Assembly (NCBI RefSeq): GCF_003387075.1
Contig: NZ_QUMQ01000001.1
Location: 4,588,001-4,652,000 of the forward strand
Direction of reading: 5' to 3'
DNA length: 64,000 nucleotides
Source of the DNA: Asanoa ferruginea
GTDB lineage: Bacteria > Actinomycetota > Actinomycetes > Mycobacteriales > Micromonosporaceae
Part shown: positions 1 to 8,171 of the stretch, in pieces
How the letters are laid out: the number at the start of each line of letters is the position of its first letter
Numbering within the stretch: position 1 is the stretch's first letter
Notes under the pieces: model-generated
The model's database searches: none
Seen by the model: the letters and a program-made list of their open reading frames with translations, nothing else
Told to the model about the DNA's origin: nothing
Position numbers and translations under genes: made by a program

Positions 1-516
1 ATCGGCGAGTTCGGGGTCGCCGACGAGGTGGCGCAGTGACCAGAAGGCGAGAAAGCCCCACTCCAGGGCCGAATCGCCGCCGAACCAGTCGCGGGCCGGG
101 TTGGCGCCCGAGAACATCGGTGCGATGGCGCGCAGGCCGTCGGGGCGCAACGCGGCCGTCTGCCATTGCAGGAACGCCGAGTAGGAGCGGCCGAACATGC
201 CGAGATTCCCGTCGGACCACGGCTGCGCGGTGATCCAGCGCAGCGTGTCGACGCCGTCGGCGGCCTCGTTGACAAAGGGCGTGAACTCGCCGTCCGACGA
301 GAACCGGCCGCGGCAGTCCTGCGTGACGACCGCGTAGCCGCGGCGCACGGCGCGGGTCGTGTCGAGGGCTCCGTCGCGGATCGCGGGCGCGTTCTTGTCG
401 TAGGGAACGCGCTGGAGCAGCGTCGGGAAGGGCCCGGCACCGGCAGGTAGCTGCACGTCGGCCCGCAGCACCGTGCCGTCGGACATCGGGACCGGGACGT
501 CGAAGGAGACCTGCAT
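1..516 (-). CDS. CocE/NonD family hydrolase, 5' part (cut by window edge)
   Basis: The first 172 residues are visible with no stop before the window edge. The sequence opens with a beta-hairpin typical of CocE/NonD hydrolases (VSFDVPVPMSDGTVLRADV), followed by the core that contains QDCRGRFSSDGEF and the nucleophile elbow FGRSYSAFLQW, where the Ser of GRSY is the expected catalytic serine. Members of this alpha/beta-hydrolase family (X-Pro dipeptidyl peptidase S15, cocaine esterase, glutaryl-7-ACA acylase) cleave esters or amides; the substrate cannot be read from sequence. The start is the ATG at 516-514, because an in-frame stop lies just upstream. It is the third gene of a minus-strand run with the carbonic-anhydrase-like and SDR genes, 32 bp after the former. 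No clear ribosome binding site is seen. Confidence 0.85.
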   Translation of the reverse strand, partial: MQVSFDVPVPMSDGTVLRADVQLPAGAGPFPTLLQRVPYDKNAPAIRDGALDTTRAVRRGYAVVTQDCRGRFSSDGEFTPFVNEAADGVDTLRWITAQPWSDGNLGMFGRSYSAFLQWQTAALRPDGLRAIAPMFSGANPARDWFGGDSALEWGFLAFWSLRHLVGDPELAD

Positions 517-531
517 GCGCGAACTCTATAT

Positions 532-541
532 CATTTAAATG
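532..541. promoter_or_regulatory. AT-rich palindrome in the gap before the CocE gene
   Basis: CATTTAAATG is a perfect 10-bp palindrome inside an AT-rich 32-bp gap in otherwise about 70% GC DNA. It may belong to a secondary promoter or an operator for the hydrolase gene, but nothing else supports a function. Confidence 0.2.
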
Positions 542-548
542 AAAGGAC

Positions 549-1148
549 TCAACGGGTCTCGTGCCACGGCTTGGACCGCTCGGCGTAGGCACCGACCCGC
601 GGGCGCGGCGACGGCTCCTCCCGCAGCGGCGTCACCTCGCGCAGGCCGGCCAGGCTGCGTCGGGCGAGTTCGGCGTAGACGTCCTGGCCGGTGCGCATCC
701 AGTCGCCCATGCTGGGGTCCAACGGCTTCACCACGGCCGGGTTGCCGACGGCCAGCGAGTTGGGCGGCACCTGGGTGCCCGTGCGCACGAAACTGCACGC
801 GCCGACGAGGGAGCCGGCCCCGATGACGGCGCCGTCCATCACCACCGCGTTCATCCCGATCAGCGACCGCGTCCCGATCGTGCAGCCGTGCAGCACGACA
901 CCGTGCCCGATGTGGCTGAACTCCTCGAGCACCGCGTCGGCGCCGGGAAACGCGTGCACGACACAGGTGTCCTGGACGTTGGAGTAGGCGCCGACGACGA
1001 TCCGCCCGAAGTCGCCGCGCAGGCTGGCCGACGGGCCGATGTAGCAGCCGGCGCCGATGCTGACGTCGCCGATGACGGTGGCCGACGGGTGCACGTAGGC
1101 GTCCGGAGCGACGATCGGAACGACATCGTCGATCTCATAAAATGTCAT
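549..1148 (-). CDS. Gamma-carbonic-anhydrase-like hexapeptide-repeat protein (PaaY/CaiE type)
   Basis: A 199-residue left-handed beta-helix protein. The hexapeptide ladder runs from about residue 15 to 140. Three histidines sit where gamma-class carbonic anhydrases bind metal: H65 (after NVQDTCVV), H82 (HIGHG) and H87 (LHGC), with the diagnostic five-residue spacing between the last two. The RGDFGRI and LIGMNAVVMDGAVIG segments also match the family. About 50 C-terminal residues are a variable tail. PaaY/CaiE-like members act as thioesterases or carbonic anhydrases next to acyl-CoA pathways, so a role linked to the adjacent SDR is plausible but inferred. Its ATG overlaps the SDR stop in an ATGA, showing translational coupling. 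Confidence 0.85.
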   Translation of the reverse strand: MTFYEIDDVVPIVAPDAYVHPSATVIGDVSIGAGCYIGPSASLRGDFGRIVVGAYSNVQDTCVVHAFPGADAVLEEFSHIGHGVVLHGCTIGTRSLIGMNAVVMDGAVIGAGSLVGACSFVRTGTQVPPNSLAVGNPAVVKPLDPSMGDWMRTGQDVYAELARRSLAGLREVTPLREEPSPRPRVGAYAERSKPWHETR

Positions 1149-1900
1149 ATCACGTACCCACCGTTGGGGCTGATGACCTGGCCCGTGATGAACCCGGCCG
1201 CCTCGGAGGCCAGGAACGCGACGAGCGGCGCTATGTCGCCCGGATCGCCCACCCGCCCGAGGGGTGTCGCCGCCAGCGCCCGGGGCAGGAACTCCGACGG
1301 AAAGTCGTCGGCCTCGGTCAGCCGCGAGCGCACGAAGCCCGGCGCGACCGAGTTGACGGTCACCCCGTAAGGCCCGAGCTCCTTGGCCACCGCCTTGGTG
1401 AGCCCGACGATCCCGGCCTTGGCCGCGCTGTAGTGACTGTGCAGCGGCGACCCGGTCAGCGCCGCGACCGAGCTCATGTTGATGATCCGCCCGTACCCGT
1501 TGGTCACCATCGCGTCGACGACGGCCTTGGTGCAGGTGAAGGTCCCGGTGAGGTGGACGGCGATCATCTTGTCCCAGGTCTCCCGGGACAGCTCCAGAAA
1601 CGGCGTGTAGCGGGCATGCCCGGCGTTGTTGACCAGGATGTCGGCGCTCCGGCCGAACCGCTCGACCAGCGCGGCGACCGCCTGCTCGACGGCGGCCGCG
1701 TCACTGACGTCGGCGGCGAGCGCGAGCGCGGTCCCACCGCCGCTGTTGATCCCGCGGGCCACCGATTCCGCCGCCAGCCGGTCGAGGTCGAGCACCGCCA
1801 CGGCGGCTCCCCGCGCGGCGAACTGCCGCGCCACCTCCGCCCCGATGCCGGATCCACCGCCGGTCACCAGCGCGGTCCGGCCCTCCAGGTCATGGGTCAT
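1145..1900 (-). CDS. Short-chain dehydrogenase/reductase, classical type
   Basis: A 251-residue classical SDR with Rossmann motif TGGGSGIG (14-21), NNAG (91-94), the Ser-Tyr-Lys set (S143/S144, Y157, K161 in YSAAK) and a PG motif after beta-6. The end reads GQVISPNGGYVI, like 3-oxoacyl-ACP reductase or 2-hydroxycyclohexanecarboxyl-CoA dehydrogenase-type enzymes. It probably oxidises or reduces a hydroxyacyl substrate with NAD(H) or NADP(H); an Asp at the end of beta-2 (DLDR) favours NAD. It is the first gene of the minus-strand operon and is divergent from the GntR gene, 100 bp away. Confidence 0.9.
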   Translation of the reverse strand: MTHDLEGRTALVTGGGSGIGAEVARQFAARGAAVAVLDLDRLAAESVARGINSGGGTALALAADVSDAAAVEQAVAALVERFGRSADILVNNAGHARYTPFLELSRETWDKMIAVHLTGTFTCTKAVVDAMVTNGYGRIINMSSVAALTGSPLHSHYSAAKAGIVGLTKAVAKELGPYGVTVNSVAPGFVRSRLTEADDFPSEFLPRALAATPLGRVGDPGDIAPLVAFLASEAAGFITGQVISPNGGYVI

Positions 1901-1981
1901 GAAGGCAAATCTATTATATGTTAGAGATATTACTCAAGAGTACGCCTGGGGCCTTGATGTCGATCTATGGACCGCTCTAAA

Positions 1982-1999
1982 GTCCTAACACGTTAAGAC
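1982..1999. promoter_or_regulatory. Operator of the GntR/YtrA-type regulator, with overlapping promoter
   Basis: GTCCTAACACGTTAAGAC matches its own reverse complement at 14 of 18 positions (GTCYTAAC-RY-GTTARGAC) and ends one base before the regulator's ATG. A candidate promoter just upstream, TTGATG at 1954-1959 with TCTAAA at 1976-1981, would start transcription inside this box, giving a nearly leaderless mRNA. A GntR dimer bound here would block its own transcription, the usual autoregulation in YtrA-type operons. Confidence 0.6.
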
Positions 2000-2000
2000 A

Positions 2001-2393
2001 ATGGAGCGCTTGGTGATCGAGTTCTCGCTGCACCCCGGCTCGGGCGTCGCGCCCTACCTGCAGATCGTCCAGCAGGTGCGGCAGTCGCTGCGGCTCGGCC
2101 TGCTGCGCGAAGGTGATCGCCTGCCCACCATCAAAGCGGTGGTGGCACAGCTCGCGATCAACCCGAACACGGTGCTCAAGGCCTACCGGGAGCTCGAGCA
2201 CGAGGGCCTGGTCGAGCCGCGCCCGGGCGCCGGCACCTTCGTGCTGCGCACCCTCGCCGACGACTCGCTCACCGCACACGAGCCCCTCCGCGCGGAGTTG
2301 CGTGCCTGGCTCGACCGGGCGCGGCGGGCCGGCATCGACGACGACAGCATCGAGGCACTGTTCTGGACGACCTTCCGGTCAGCCCACCGATAG
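2001..2393 (+). CDS. GntR-family regulator, YtrA subfamily
   Basis: A 130-residue protein with the GntR winged helix at about 15-80 (YLQIVQQVRQSLRLGLLREGDRLPTIKAVVAQLAINPNTVLKAYRELEHEGLVEPRPGAGTFV) and only a short helical tail of about 45 residues. That size defines the YtrA subfamily, whose members repress an adjacent ABC transporter operon. ATP-binding and permease genes follow directly, as expected. The ATG has no Shine-Dalgarno sequence and follows the operator by one base, so it is probably translated from a leaderless message. The inducer is unknown; cell-wall-active compounds are typical for the family. Confidence 0.9.
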   Translation: MERLVIEFSLHPGSGVAPYLQIVQQVRQSLRLGLLREGDRLPTIKAVVAQLAINPNTVLKAYRELEHEGLVEPRPGAGTFVLRTLADDSLTAHEPLRAELRAWLDRARRAGIDDDSIEALFWTTFRSAHR

Positions 2394-2426
2394 GCAGGGA
2401 GGAAATGGCGTGAGCGAGGAACTGCC

Positions 2427-3305
2427 ATGACCGCCGTGGTGCGCGCGCACGGGCTGGGCAAGCGATTCGGGCGCCGCTGGGCGCTGTCCGACTGCACGGT
2501 CGACATCCCGGCCGGCCGCGTCGTCGGGCTGGTGGGTCCCAACGGCGCCGGCAAGACCACGCTGTTGCGCCTGGTCGTCGGGCAACTCGCGCCGACCGCC
2601 GGTGACATCGAGGTGCTCGGTGCACCGGCCGGCGCCGACGCCACGCTGAGCCGGGTGGGCTATGTCGCGCAGTCGACCCCGGTCTACCCGGGATTCACGG
2701 TCGACGAGCATCTGACCCTGGGCGACCGGCTCAACCCGCGCTGGGACATGCGCGTGGCGCGGGATCGCGTCGAGAGCGCGGGCCTGGATCCACGGCAACG
2801 TGCCGGGCGGCTCTCCGGTGGTCATCGCGCGCAACTCGCGCTCACGATGGCGCTCGCCAAGCGCCCCGAGTTGCTCGTGCTGGACGAGCCTCTCACCGCC
2901 CTCGACCCGCTCGCGCGCCGCGAGTTCCTGCAGGGCCTGATGGCGTCGACCGCCGGCAGCGACGTCAGCGTCGTCTTCTCCTCCCACCTGATCGGCGATC
3001 TCGAGCGGATCTGCGACTACCTGCTGGTGCTGACCGCTTCACGGATCCGGCTCGCGGGCGACATCGACGACCTGATCGCGTCGCACCACCTGCTGACCGG
3101 CGCCCGCCGCGACACCGGTTGGCCGGCCGGCGCGGAGGTGATCAGCGCGCGCCACACCGAGCGGCAGACCACGCTCGTGGTCCGCGCGCCGCGACCCGTC
3201 GACGACCCGACCTGGACCGTCGCCGGCATCAGCCTCGAAGACCTGATCCTGGCCTACCTGAAGAACGACGCGGCCGGCGTGACCCCACTGGAGGTGGCGC
3301 GATGA
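2427..3305 (+). CDS. ABC transporter ATP-binding protein
   Basis: A 292-residue single nucleotide-binding domain: Walker A GPNGAGKTT near residue 37, Q-loop in YVAQS, signature LSGGHRAQ near 130 and Walker B LLVLDEP, followed by an H-loop in SSHLI. The last 80 residues are the variable C-terminal domain found in drug- and bacitracin-export-type ATPases. GAGGA lies six bases before the ATG. It is 33 bp after the GntR gene and its stop overlaps the permease ATG in an ATGA, so the three genes form one unit. It would power export or membrane remodelling with the downstream permease. Confidence 0.9.
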   Translation: MTAVVRAHGLGKRFGRRWALSDCTVDIPAGRVVGLVGPNGAGKTTLLRLVVGQLAPTAGDIEVLGAPAGADATLSRVGYVAQSTPVYPGFTVDEHLTLGDRLNPRWDMRVARDRVESAGLDPRQRAGRLSGGHRAQLALTMALAKRPELLVLDEPLTALDPLARREFLQGLMASTAGSDVSVVFSSHLIGDLERICDYLLVLTASRIRLAGDIDDLIASHHLLTGARRDTGWPAGAEVISARHTERQTTLVVRAPRPVDDPTWTVAGISLEDLILAYLKNDAAGVTPLEVAR

Positions 3306-4315
3306 TCTGGCTTACCTGGCGGCAGTTCCGGGTCTCGGCGCTGGCCGTCTTCGGCGTGCTGGGCGCGGTAGGTGTCGTGCTCGCCGCCACGGGACCCGGG
3401 CTCCACCGCGACTACGCCGACCTGGTCGCCCGGTGCGAGCACGGCTGCATCGGCGACGTCTACGACAATTTCTTCTTCCCCCGCGTCGGTGCCTACACGG
3501 GCCTGGCGTTGCTCGTCCTGGCTGTGCCGGTGATCGCCGGAGTGTTCTGGGGCGCGCCGCTGGTCAGCCGCGAGTTCGAGACCGGCACACGGGAACTCGT
3601 CTGGCAGCAGAGCGTGTCGCGCCGGCGCTGGCTGGCGGTCAAGGTCGGCCTGGTCGGGCTGGCGGCAGCGGCCGCGGCGGCGCTGGCCGTGGTGCCGGTG
3701 AGCCTGTGGTCGGCACCGCTCGACGCCACCGCGATCACCGGGCTGAACCGCATGACCCCCATCGTGTACGACGCCCGGGGCGTCGTCGTGATCGGCCACA
3801 GCATGTTCGCGTTCGTCCTCGGCGTCGCCGCCGGCCTGCTGCTCCGCCGCACAGTGCCGGCAATGGCCGCAACGCTGGCGATCTTCGCGGCCGTGCAGAT
3901 CATCGTGCCGACGCTGATCCGGCCGCATTTCGCCAACCCGGTGAGCCTCGAAGTCGTCGTCACGCCCCGCGACGTCACCGGCGTCGACAGTTCCGGCGGC
4001 ACCATCCGTGGGCTCATCGTCAACGCCGGCCCACCCGACGCGTGGCTGCTGACCAACGAGACCGTCGACTCCACCGGGCGCGCCGTCGACACGTTGCCGG
4101 CCTGGGCCGCCGACTGCGCGCCGCCAGAGTCACCCGCCCAGGAGGTGACCCAGCAGCGATGCGTCGACCAGTTCGCCGCCGCCGGCTACCGGCAGGTCGT
4201 GACCTACCACCCGGCGCACCGGTTCTGGCCGTTCCAAGGCCTCGAAACGGCCATCTTCGGCCTGCTCAGCCTGCTGCTGGCCGGATTCTGCCTCCGGCGG
4301 ATCAGACCACACTGA
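3302..4315 (+). CDS. ABC-2 type transporter permease
   Basis: A 337-residue membrane protein. The ATG at 3302 overlaps the ATPase stop; an in-frame extension upstream runs inside the ATPase gene and is not used. Hydrophobic segments are visible at about 13-33, 66-90, 115-140, 165-190, 195-215 and 310-330, with a large loop of about 100 residues before the last one (VVVTPRDVTGV to YHPAHRFWPF) that should face outside. The FETGTRELVWQQSVSRRRWL segment after TM2 is the typical coupling region of ABC-2 permeases in actinobacterial GntR-ABC cassettes. The substrate is not known. Confidence 0.85.
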   Translation: MIWLTWRQFRVSALAVFGVLGAVGVVLAATGPGLHRDYADLVARCEHGCIGDVYDNFFFPRVGAYTGLALLVLAVPVIAGVFWGAPLVSREFETGTRELVWQQSVSRRRWLAVKVGLVGLAAAAAAALAVVPVSLWSAPLDATAITGLNRMTPIVYDARGVVVIGHSMFAFVLGVAAGLLLRRTVPAMAATLAIFAAVQIIVPTLIRPHFANPVSLEVVVTPRDVTGVDSSGGTIRGLIVNAGPPDAWLLTNETVDSTGRAVDTLPAWAADCAPPESPAQEVTQQRCVDQFAAAGYRQVVTYHPAHRFWPFQGLETAIFGLLSLLLAGFCLRRIRPH

Positions 4316-4316
4316 G

Positions 4317-4853
4317 CTAGTCGGTCGGGTCCTCGCCGACCAGGCCGTCGACCGACTCGCGGATAAGGTCGGCGTGGCCGACGTGGCGGGCGTACTCCTC
4401 GATCATGTCGATGAGGTGCCGGCGGAGGCTGGCCCGGCGGCCGTCGGGCCAGGCCGCGACGCCGAGATAGTCCAGGCCGCCCGCGGCCAACCCCTCCGCC
4501 ACCAGGGCGCGGGACCGGGCCACCGATGCCTCCCAGAGCGCCATCAACTCCGCGGGGGAGTCGGACGCGGCCGAATGCCACTCCCAGTCCGGGTCGCCGT
4601 CCCAGTCGGCGGTGTCGAACGGCGGGGTCATGGTGCGGCCGAAGAGCTTGACCGCGAACGTGTGCTCCTCCACCGCGGCCAGGTGTTTGAGCAGGCCACC
4701 GAGGGTGACGGTGGACGGGCCGAGGGTCGCGCGCAGGCCGGCGGCGTCGAGGCCACCACATTTCCAGGCGATGTAGCGGCGCTGCCGTTCCAGGGCGCCG
4801 AGCAGGGTGTCGAGTTCGTTGCCGGCCGCCGGGGGTCCAGTGAGATCGAACAT
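4317..4853 (-). CDS. DinB-family protein (DUF664 type)
   Basis: A 178-residue four-helix-bundle protein of the DinB superfamily. H57 (LKHLAAVEEH), H157 and H160 (EEYARHVGH) can form the conserved metal triad. The HLIDMIEEYARHVGHADLIRE motif near the end is typical of actinobacterial DUF664 members. Some DinB proteins are thiol-S-transferases (mycothiol or bacillithiol dependent), which would suit an actinobacterium, but no substrate is indicated. It is divergent from the WYL regulator with a 42-bp gap, so that regulator may control it. A second DUF664 protein lies at 49.8 kb. Confidence 0.85.
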   Translation of the reverse strand: MFDLTGPPAAGNELDTLLGALERQRRYIAWKCGGLDAAGLRATLGPSTVTLGGLLKHLAAVEEHTFAVKLFGRTMTPPFDTADWDGDPDWEWHSAASDSPAELMALWEASVARSRALVAEGLAAGGLDYLGVAAWPDGRRASLRRHLIDMIEEYARHVGHADLIRESVDGLVGEDPTD

Positions 4854-4895
4854 GCGGGGGAGGCTAGCGGCGATCCCGGACGAGATACTTCCGGG

Positions 4896-5876
4896 ATGCC
4901 AGACCTCAGTCCGACCGCGCGGGCGTTGCTGACGCTGGAGGCGATCCAGAACAACCCCGGCATCACCGCACAGCGGCTCGGCGACCGGCTGGGCGTCACC
5001 GAGCGCGCCGCCCGCCGGTATGTCGCGATCCTCCGCGAGGCCGACGTGCCGATCGACTCGGTGAGCGGCCCGCACGGCGGCTACCAGGTCGGCCGAGGGC
5101 TGCGCCTGCCGCCGCTCATGCTGACCGCCGCCGAGGCGATGGGGCTGGCCATGGCCGTCGTCGAGGGCCATCCGGGCGCCGCCGATCCCGCCGACCTCGT
5201 CGGCGCCGCGTTGGCGAAGATCATGCGGGTGCTGCCGCGCCGCGTGGCCGAGCCGGTCCGCACGCTGCGCGACACGTCAGCCCCCCGCCGAGACGCGGCG
5301 GCGGGCCGAGACACCGCGGCGGGCCGAGCGCCGGGTCCGGTCCGGCGGGAACTCGTCTCCGACCTGCTCGCCGCCTGTTCCGGCGCTCGGCGAATCAGGA
5401 TGGGCTACCAGATCAGCGGCACGGAGCGGGAGATGGAGGTCGACCCCTGGTCGGTCGTCCTCCGGCACAGCCGCTGGTATCTGCTGGCCTGGTCGCACAC
5501 CCGCGACGCCTTCCGGGTGTTCCGCGTCGACCGGATCACCGCGGTCGCACAGACCGCACACACCTTCACGCCGCCGGCGGACCTCGACGCCCTGCGTACC
5601 CTCGAAGATCATCTGTCCGGGACCTGGACCCACCTCGTCGACGTCGTGGTCGACGCACCGCCCGCCGAAGTGTCCCGCTGGATCCCGCGCAGTCTCGGCA
5701 AGCTCGACGCCGACGGCCCGGATCGCAGCCGGTTGCGGGCGACGACCGACAATCCACAGTGGTACGCCCGCCAGCTCGCCGCCCTCCCGATGCCGTTCCA
5801 GGTCGTGGGCGGGCCCGAGATCCGGGCGGCGGTAATGGAACTGGGCGAGCGGCTTGCCCGGTCGGCCGCCCGCTGA
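4896..5876 (+). CDS. YafY-type HTH/WYL-domain transcriptional regulator
   Basis: A 326-residue regulator: N-terminal winged helix at about 5-60 (ITAQRLGDRLGVTERAARRYVAILREADVPI), a linker with a short Arg/Ala repeat (RRDAAAGRDTAAGRA near 130), and a WYL domain at about 155-225 that includes the name-giving SRWYLLAWS and FRVFRVDRI. A C-terminal WCX-like extension follows. WYL domains sense ligands, often nucleic acid or small molecules, and in actinobacteria frequently regulate a neighbouring gene; here the divergent DinB gene is the obvious candidate. The ATG at 4896 fits the usual family start. Confidence 0.9.
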   Translation: MPDLSPTARALLTLEAIQNNPGITAQRLGDRLGVTERAARRYVAILREADVPIDSVSGPHGGYQVGRGLRLPPLMLTAAEAMGLAMAVVEGHPGAADPADLVGAALAKIMRVLPRRVAEPVRTLRDTSAPRRDAAAGRDTAAGRAPGPVRRELVSDLLAACSGARRIRMGYQISGTEREMEVDPWSVVLRHSRWYLLAWSHTRDAFRVFRVDRITAVAQTAHTFTPPADLDALRTLEDHLSGTWTHLVDVVVDAPPAEVSRWIPRSLGKLDADGPDRSRLRATTDNPQWYARQLAALPMPFQVVGGPEIRAAVMELGERLARSAAR

Positions 5877-5947
5877 GGGCCGCGCCGGCCGATCTTGGTT
5901 CCGGTTGACCACGCGTGGCCAGGCCCTTGGGCGGGTAATGCCCCCGG

Positions 5948-6928
5948 GTGTCGGTGGCTGAGTTCCGCAATCGTGTGGTGGCGAGCTGGCAGGCAGCCCG
6001 CCGCCAGCACGGCTGGCTTGATCACCTGGCCCGCGCGGTCGTGCGTTACGACCAGGCCGACGGCGGTCGCCTCGCGGCGGCGGTGACCTACTACTCGTTC
6101 TTCGCCATGTTCGCCATGGCACTGTTCGGCTTCGCGGTGTTCGCGTTCGTCCTCGACGACCCGGTGGTGCTGCATCCGGTCCAGCAATACCTCGAGGCCA
6201 ACCTGCCCCGCATCGACGTGCAGGCGGTACGCGACGCCCGCGGCACCGTCGGCGTGATCGCGTTCATCGGCCTGCCGATCTCCGGCTGGTTCTGGGTCGA
6301 CGCGCTGCGCTCGTCGATCAGGGCCATCTGGGGACTGCCGGAGTATCCGGGCTCGTTCCTCGTCCGCGTGCTGATCGACCTGGCCGTGCTGGTCGGGCTC
6401 GGCCTGCTCCTTGCCGCGTCGCTGGCGACGCTTTTCGTCACGGCCGCGAGCGTGGGCTGGCTGGTCACGGCGGCCGGCGACCGCTGGCTGGTTGGCCCGC
6501 TCGGGATCGTGCTGGGCGCCGGCGTCAACACGGTGCTGACGATGGCCGTGCTCACCGCCCTGCCCCGCCTGCGCATGCCGCTGCGCCGCGTCGTCGGCCC
6601 GGCGCTGTTCGTCGCCGTGGGGCTGGAACTGCTCAAGACCATCGGCCGGATCTACGTGCAGCGCACCGAGAGCAACCCGACCTACCTGGTCGTGGCCGGC
6701 GCCGTCGGGCTCCTGGTCTTCCTCAACGTCGTCAACCAGCTCATCCTCTTCGCGGCAACCCTGTCCGCGACCAGCACCACCGGCCAGGTCACCGACCTCG
6801 CGGCCCCGCGCGGCGCCACCGAGCAAAGCCCCTCCACCCCGGAAGGGGCACCTCAGCGAGACGCCATCCGCGCGGACGGGGCCGGCGCGCCTGGGCGTGG
6901 CCCTATTCGCCCCGGACGGGACACCTGA
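5948..6928 (+). CDS. YihY/BrkB-family integral membrane protein
   Basis: A 326-residue protein of the YihY/virulence factor BrkB family. It has the N-terminal DGGRLAAAVTYYSFFAMFAMALFGFA signature and about six membrane helices between residues 40 and 280, with the YVQRTESNPTYLVVAGAVGLLVFLNVVNQLILFAA block at the end. The tail of about 50 residues is hydrophilic and rich in Pro, Gly and Arg. The start is taken as GTG 5948; GTG 5954 is an alternative and no strong ribosome site is seen. The function of the family is unsettled (transport or envelope integrity). It stands alone, 71 bp after the WYL gene. Confidence 0.85.
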   Translation: MSVAEFRNRVVASWQAARRQHGWLDHLARAVVRYDQADGGRLAAAVTYYSFFAMFAMALFGFAVFAFVLDDPVVLHPVQQYLEANLPRIDVQAVRDARGTVGVIAFIGLPISGWFWVDALRSSIRAIWGLPEYPGSFLVRVLIDLAVLVGLGLLLAASLATLFVTAASVGWLVTAAGDRWLVGPLGIVLGAGVNTVLTMAVLTALPRLRMPLRRVVGPALFVAVGLELLKTIGRIYVQRTESNPTYLVVAGAVGLLVFLNVVNQLILFAATLSATSTTGQVTDLAAPRGATEQSPSTPEGAPQRDAIRADGAGAPGRGPIRPGRDT

Positions 6929-6971
6929 GCGAGGGCCCCATCCTGGCCGGATGGAGCCCTCCTCAAAACCG

Positions 6972-8078
6972 TCAGGCGCGACCGGGCGCGTCGAACAGGG
7001 CCGCCCACGGCCCGACCAGCATCGTGCGGCCCTTGAGGCCCGCGATCATCTCCGCCCCGGCGATGCCGTCGATGCCGGGTAGCTGCCCCGCGCCGCCGTC
7101 CGGGCCGAGCGGCACCGCGATCGCCATCGGGCCCGGCCGGTAGCCGGTCAGCTCGCCCGAGCCGGTGATCGCCGCCCGCAGGTTGGCCGCGACGAGTTCC
7201 GCCTGTGCCCCGGCCGTGCCGATCCCGTCGCGGTCCGCGTCGGTCAGGTCGCCGACCGCCCAGACTCCGTCGACACCGGCCACCCGCAGGTGCTCGTCGA
7301 CCCGCACATACCCGTCGGGCCGGCGGGCCGCGGCGAGTGCCCCGCGCAGGTAGTCGGTCGCCGGTCGGACGCCGAACGCTTGGTACCAGATGTCGGCCGT
7401 CAGCTCCTCGCCCGCCTCGGTGGTCACCGTGACCTCGCCACGCGCGGTGGGTGGTGCCGAGGGCAGCGACCGCACCGCGCTGCCGAGCCGCAACGAGACT
7501 CCGAGCTTGTCGAGTTGGCGGCGCAACTCATCCCGCAGGGCCTGGTCGAACGGGCCGGGCATGACGTCGTCGTCCGCGCCCACGACGGTCACCGTCTTCT
7601 CGGGATAGAACGCCTTGATCTCGCCGGCCAGTTCCAGGCCGGCCGGGCCCGCGCCGAGCACCAGCACCCGGTCGGCGCCGAGCAGTTCGCGGTGTGCGTC
7701 GCGGAACCGGGCCTTGGCCGTCGCCGTGTCGGGCTCGGCCACCTTGGCCGGGAACGGGTAGCTCGTGCCGGTGGCCAGGATCAGGTGGTCAGGCTCCAGC
7801 TCACGACCCGAGGCCAGGGTGACCCGCCGGCCGTCGACCGCCGTGGCCTGGTCGCGCACGAACTGGCCGCGGTGCAGCAGGCGGTCGTAGGGTAGGAAGA
7901 TCCGGTCCAGCCACTCCGGCTCGACCAGGGCCCGCCAGGCGGCGCTGTTATGGGTGAACGCGTCGGACGGTGCGACGAGCGTCACGTCGGCGACGTCGTC
8001 GAGGGCCTTCGCGATCTTGATCCCGCTGTAGCCACCGCCGAGGACGACGACGGTCGGGCGGGCGTTGGTGCTGCTCAC
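6972..8078 (-). CDS. FAD-dependent NAD(P)H oxidoreductase (pyridine nucleotide-disulfide type, NDH-2/AIFM2-like)
   Basis: A 368-residue two-dinucleotide-domain flavoprotein. The FAD motif is GGGYSGIKIA near residue 15, the NAD(P)H motif is GAGPAGLELAGEIK near 145, and the second FAD signature is VWAVGDLTD near 285. It has no redox-active CxxC, so it resembles NDH-2, AIFM2/FSP1 or similar quinone or small-molecule reductases. The GTG at 8078 is chosen because AGGGAGAG stands seven bases before it. It is divergent from a TetR gene; the 93-bp gap holds a doubled palindromic box, so induction by a TetR ligand is likely. Confidence 0.85.
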   Translation of the reverse strand: MSSTNARPTVVVLGGGYSGIKIAKALDDVADVTLVAPSDAFTHNSAAWRALVEPEWLDRIFLPYDRLLHRGQFVRDQATAVDGRRVTLASGRELEPDHLILATGTSYPFPAKVAEPDTATAKARFRDAHRELLGADRVLVLGAGPAGLELAGEIKAFYPEKTVTVVGADDDVMPGPFDQALRDELRRQLDKLGVSLRLGSAVRSLPSAPPTARGEVTVTTEAGEELTADIWYQAFGVRPATDYLRGALAAARRPDGYVRVDEHLRVAGVDGVWAVGDLTDADRDGIGTAGAQAELVAANLRAAITGSGELTGYRPGPMAIAVPLGPDGGAGQLPGIDGIAGAEMIAGLKGRTMLVGPWAALFDAPGRA

Positions 8079-8102
8079 AGTTGCTCTCCCTTGATACCTG
8101 TT

Positions 8103-8162
8103 CCGGAGATGACCCTCCGGTATCCGGGTATAACGGAGGCAGCTCTCCGGTATTCCCGCTAT
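8103..8162. promoter_or_regulatory. TetR operator region between FAD oxidoreductase and TetR genes
   Basis: An imperfect palindrome at 8115-8138 with arms CTCCGGTAT and ATAACGGAG matches its reverse complement at 18 of 24 positions. The same CTCCGGTATNC half-site recurs exactly 30 bp downstream at 8145, and CCGGAG at 8103-8108 forms another inverted pair with CTCCGG at 8115-8120. Such repeated half-sites in a divergent gap are typical of autoregulated TetR-family operators. Confidence 0.6.
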
Positions 8163-8171
8163 GCTGGGTCC

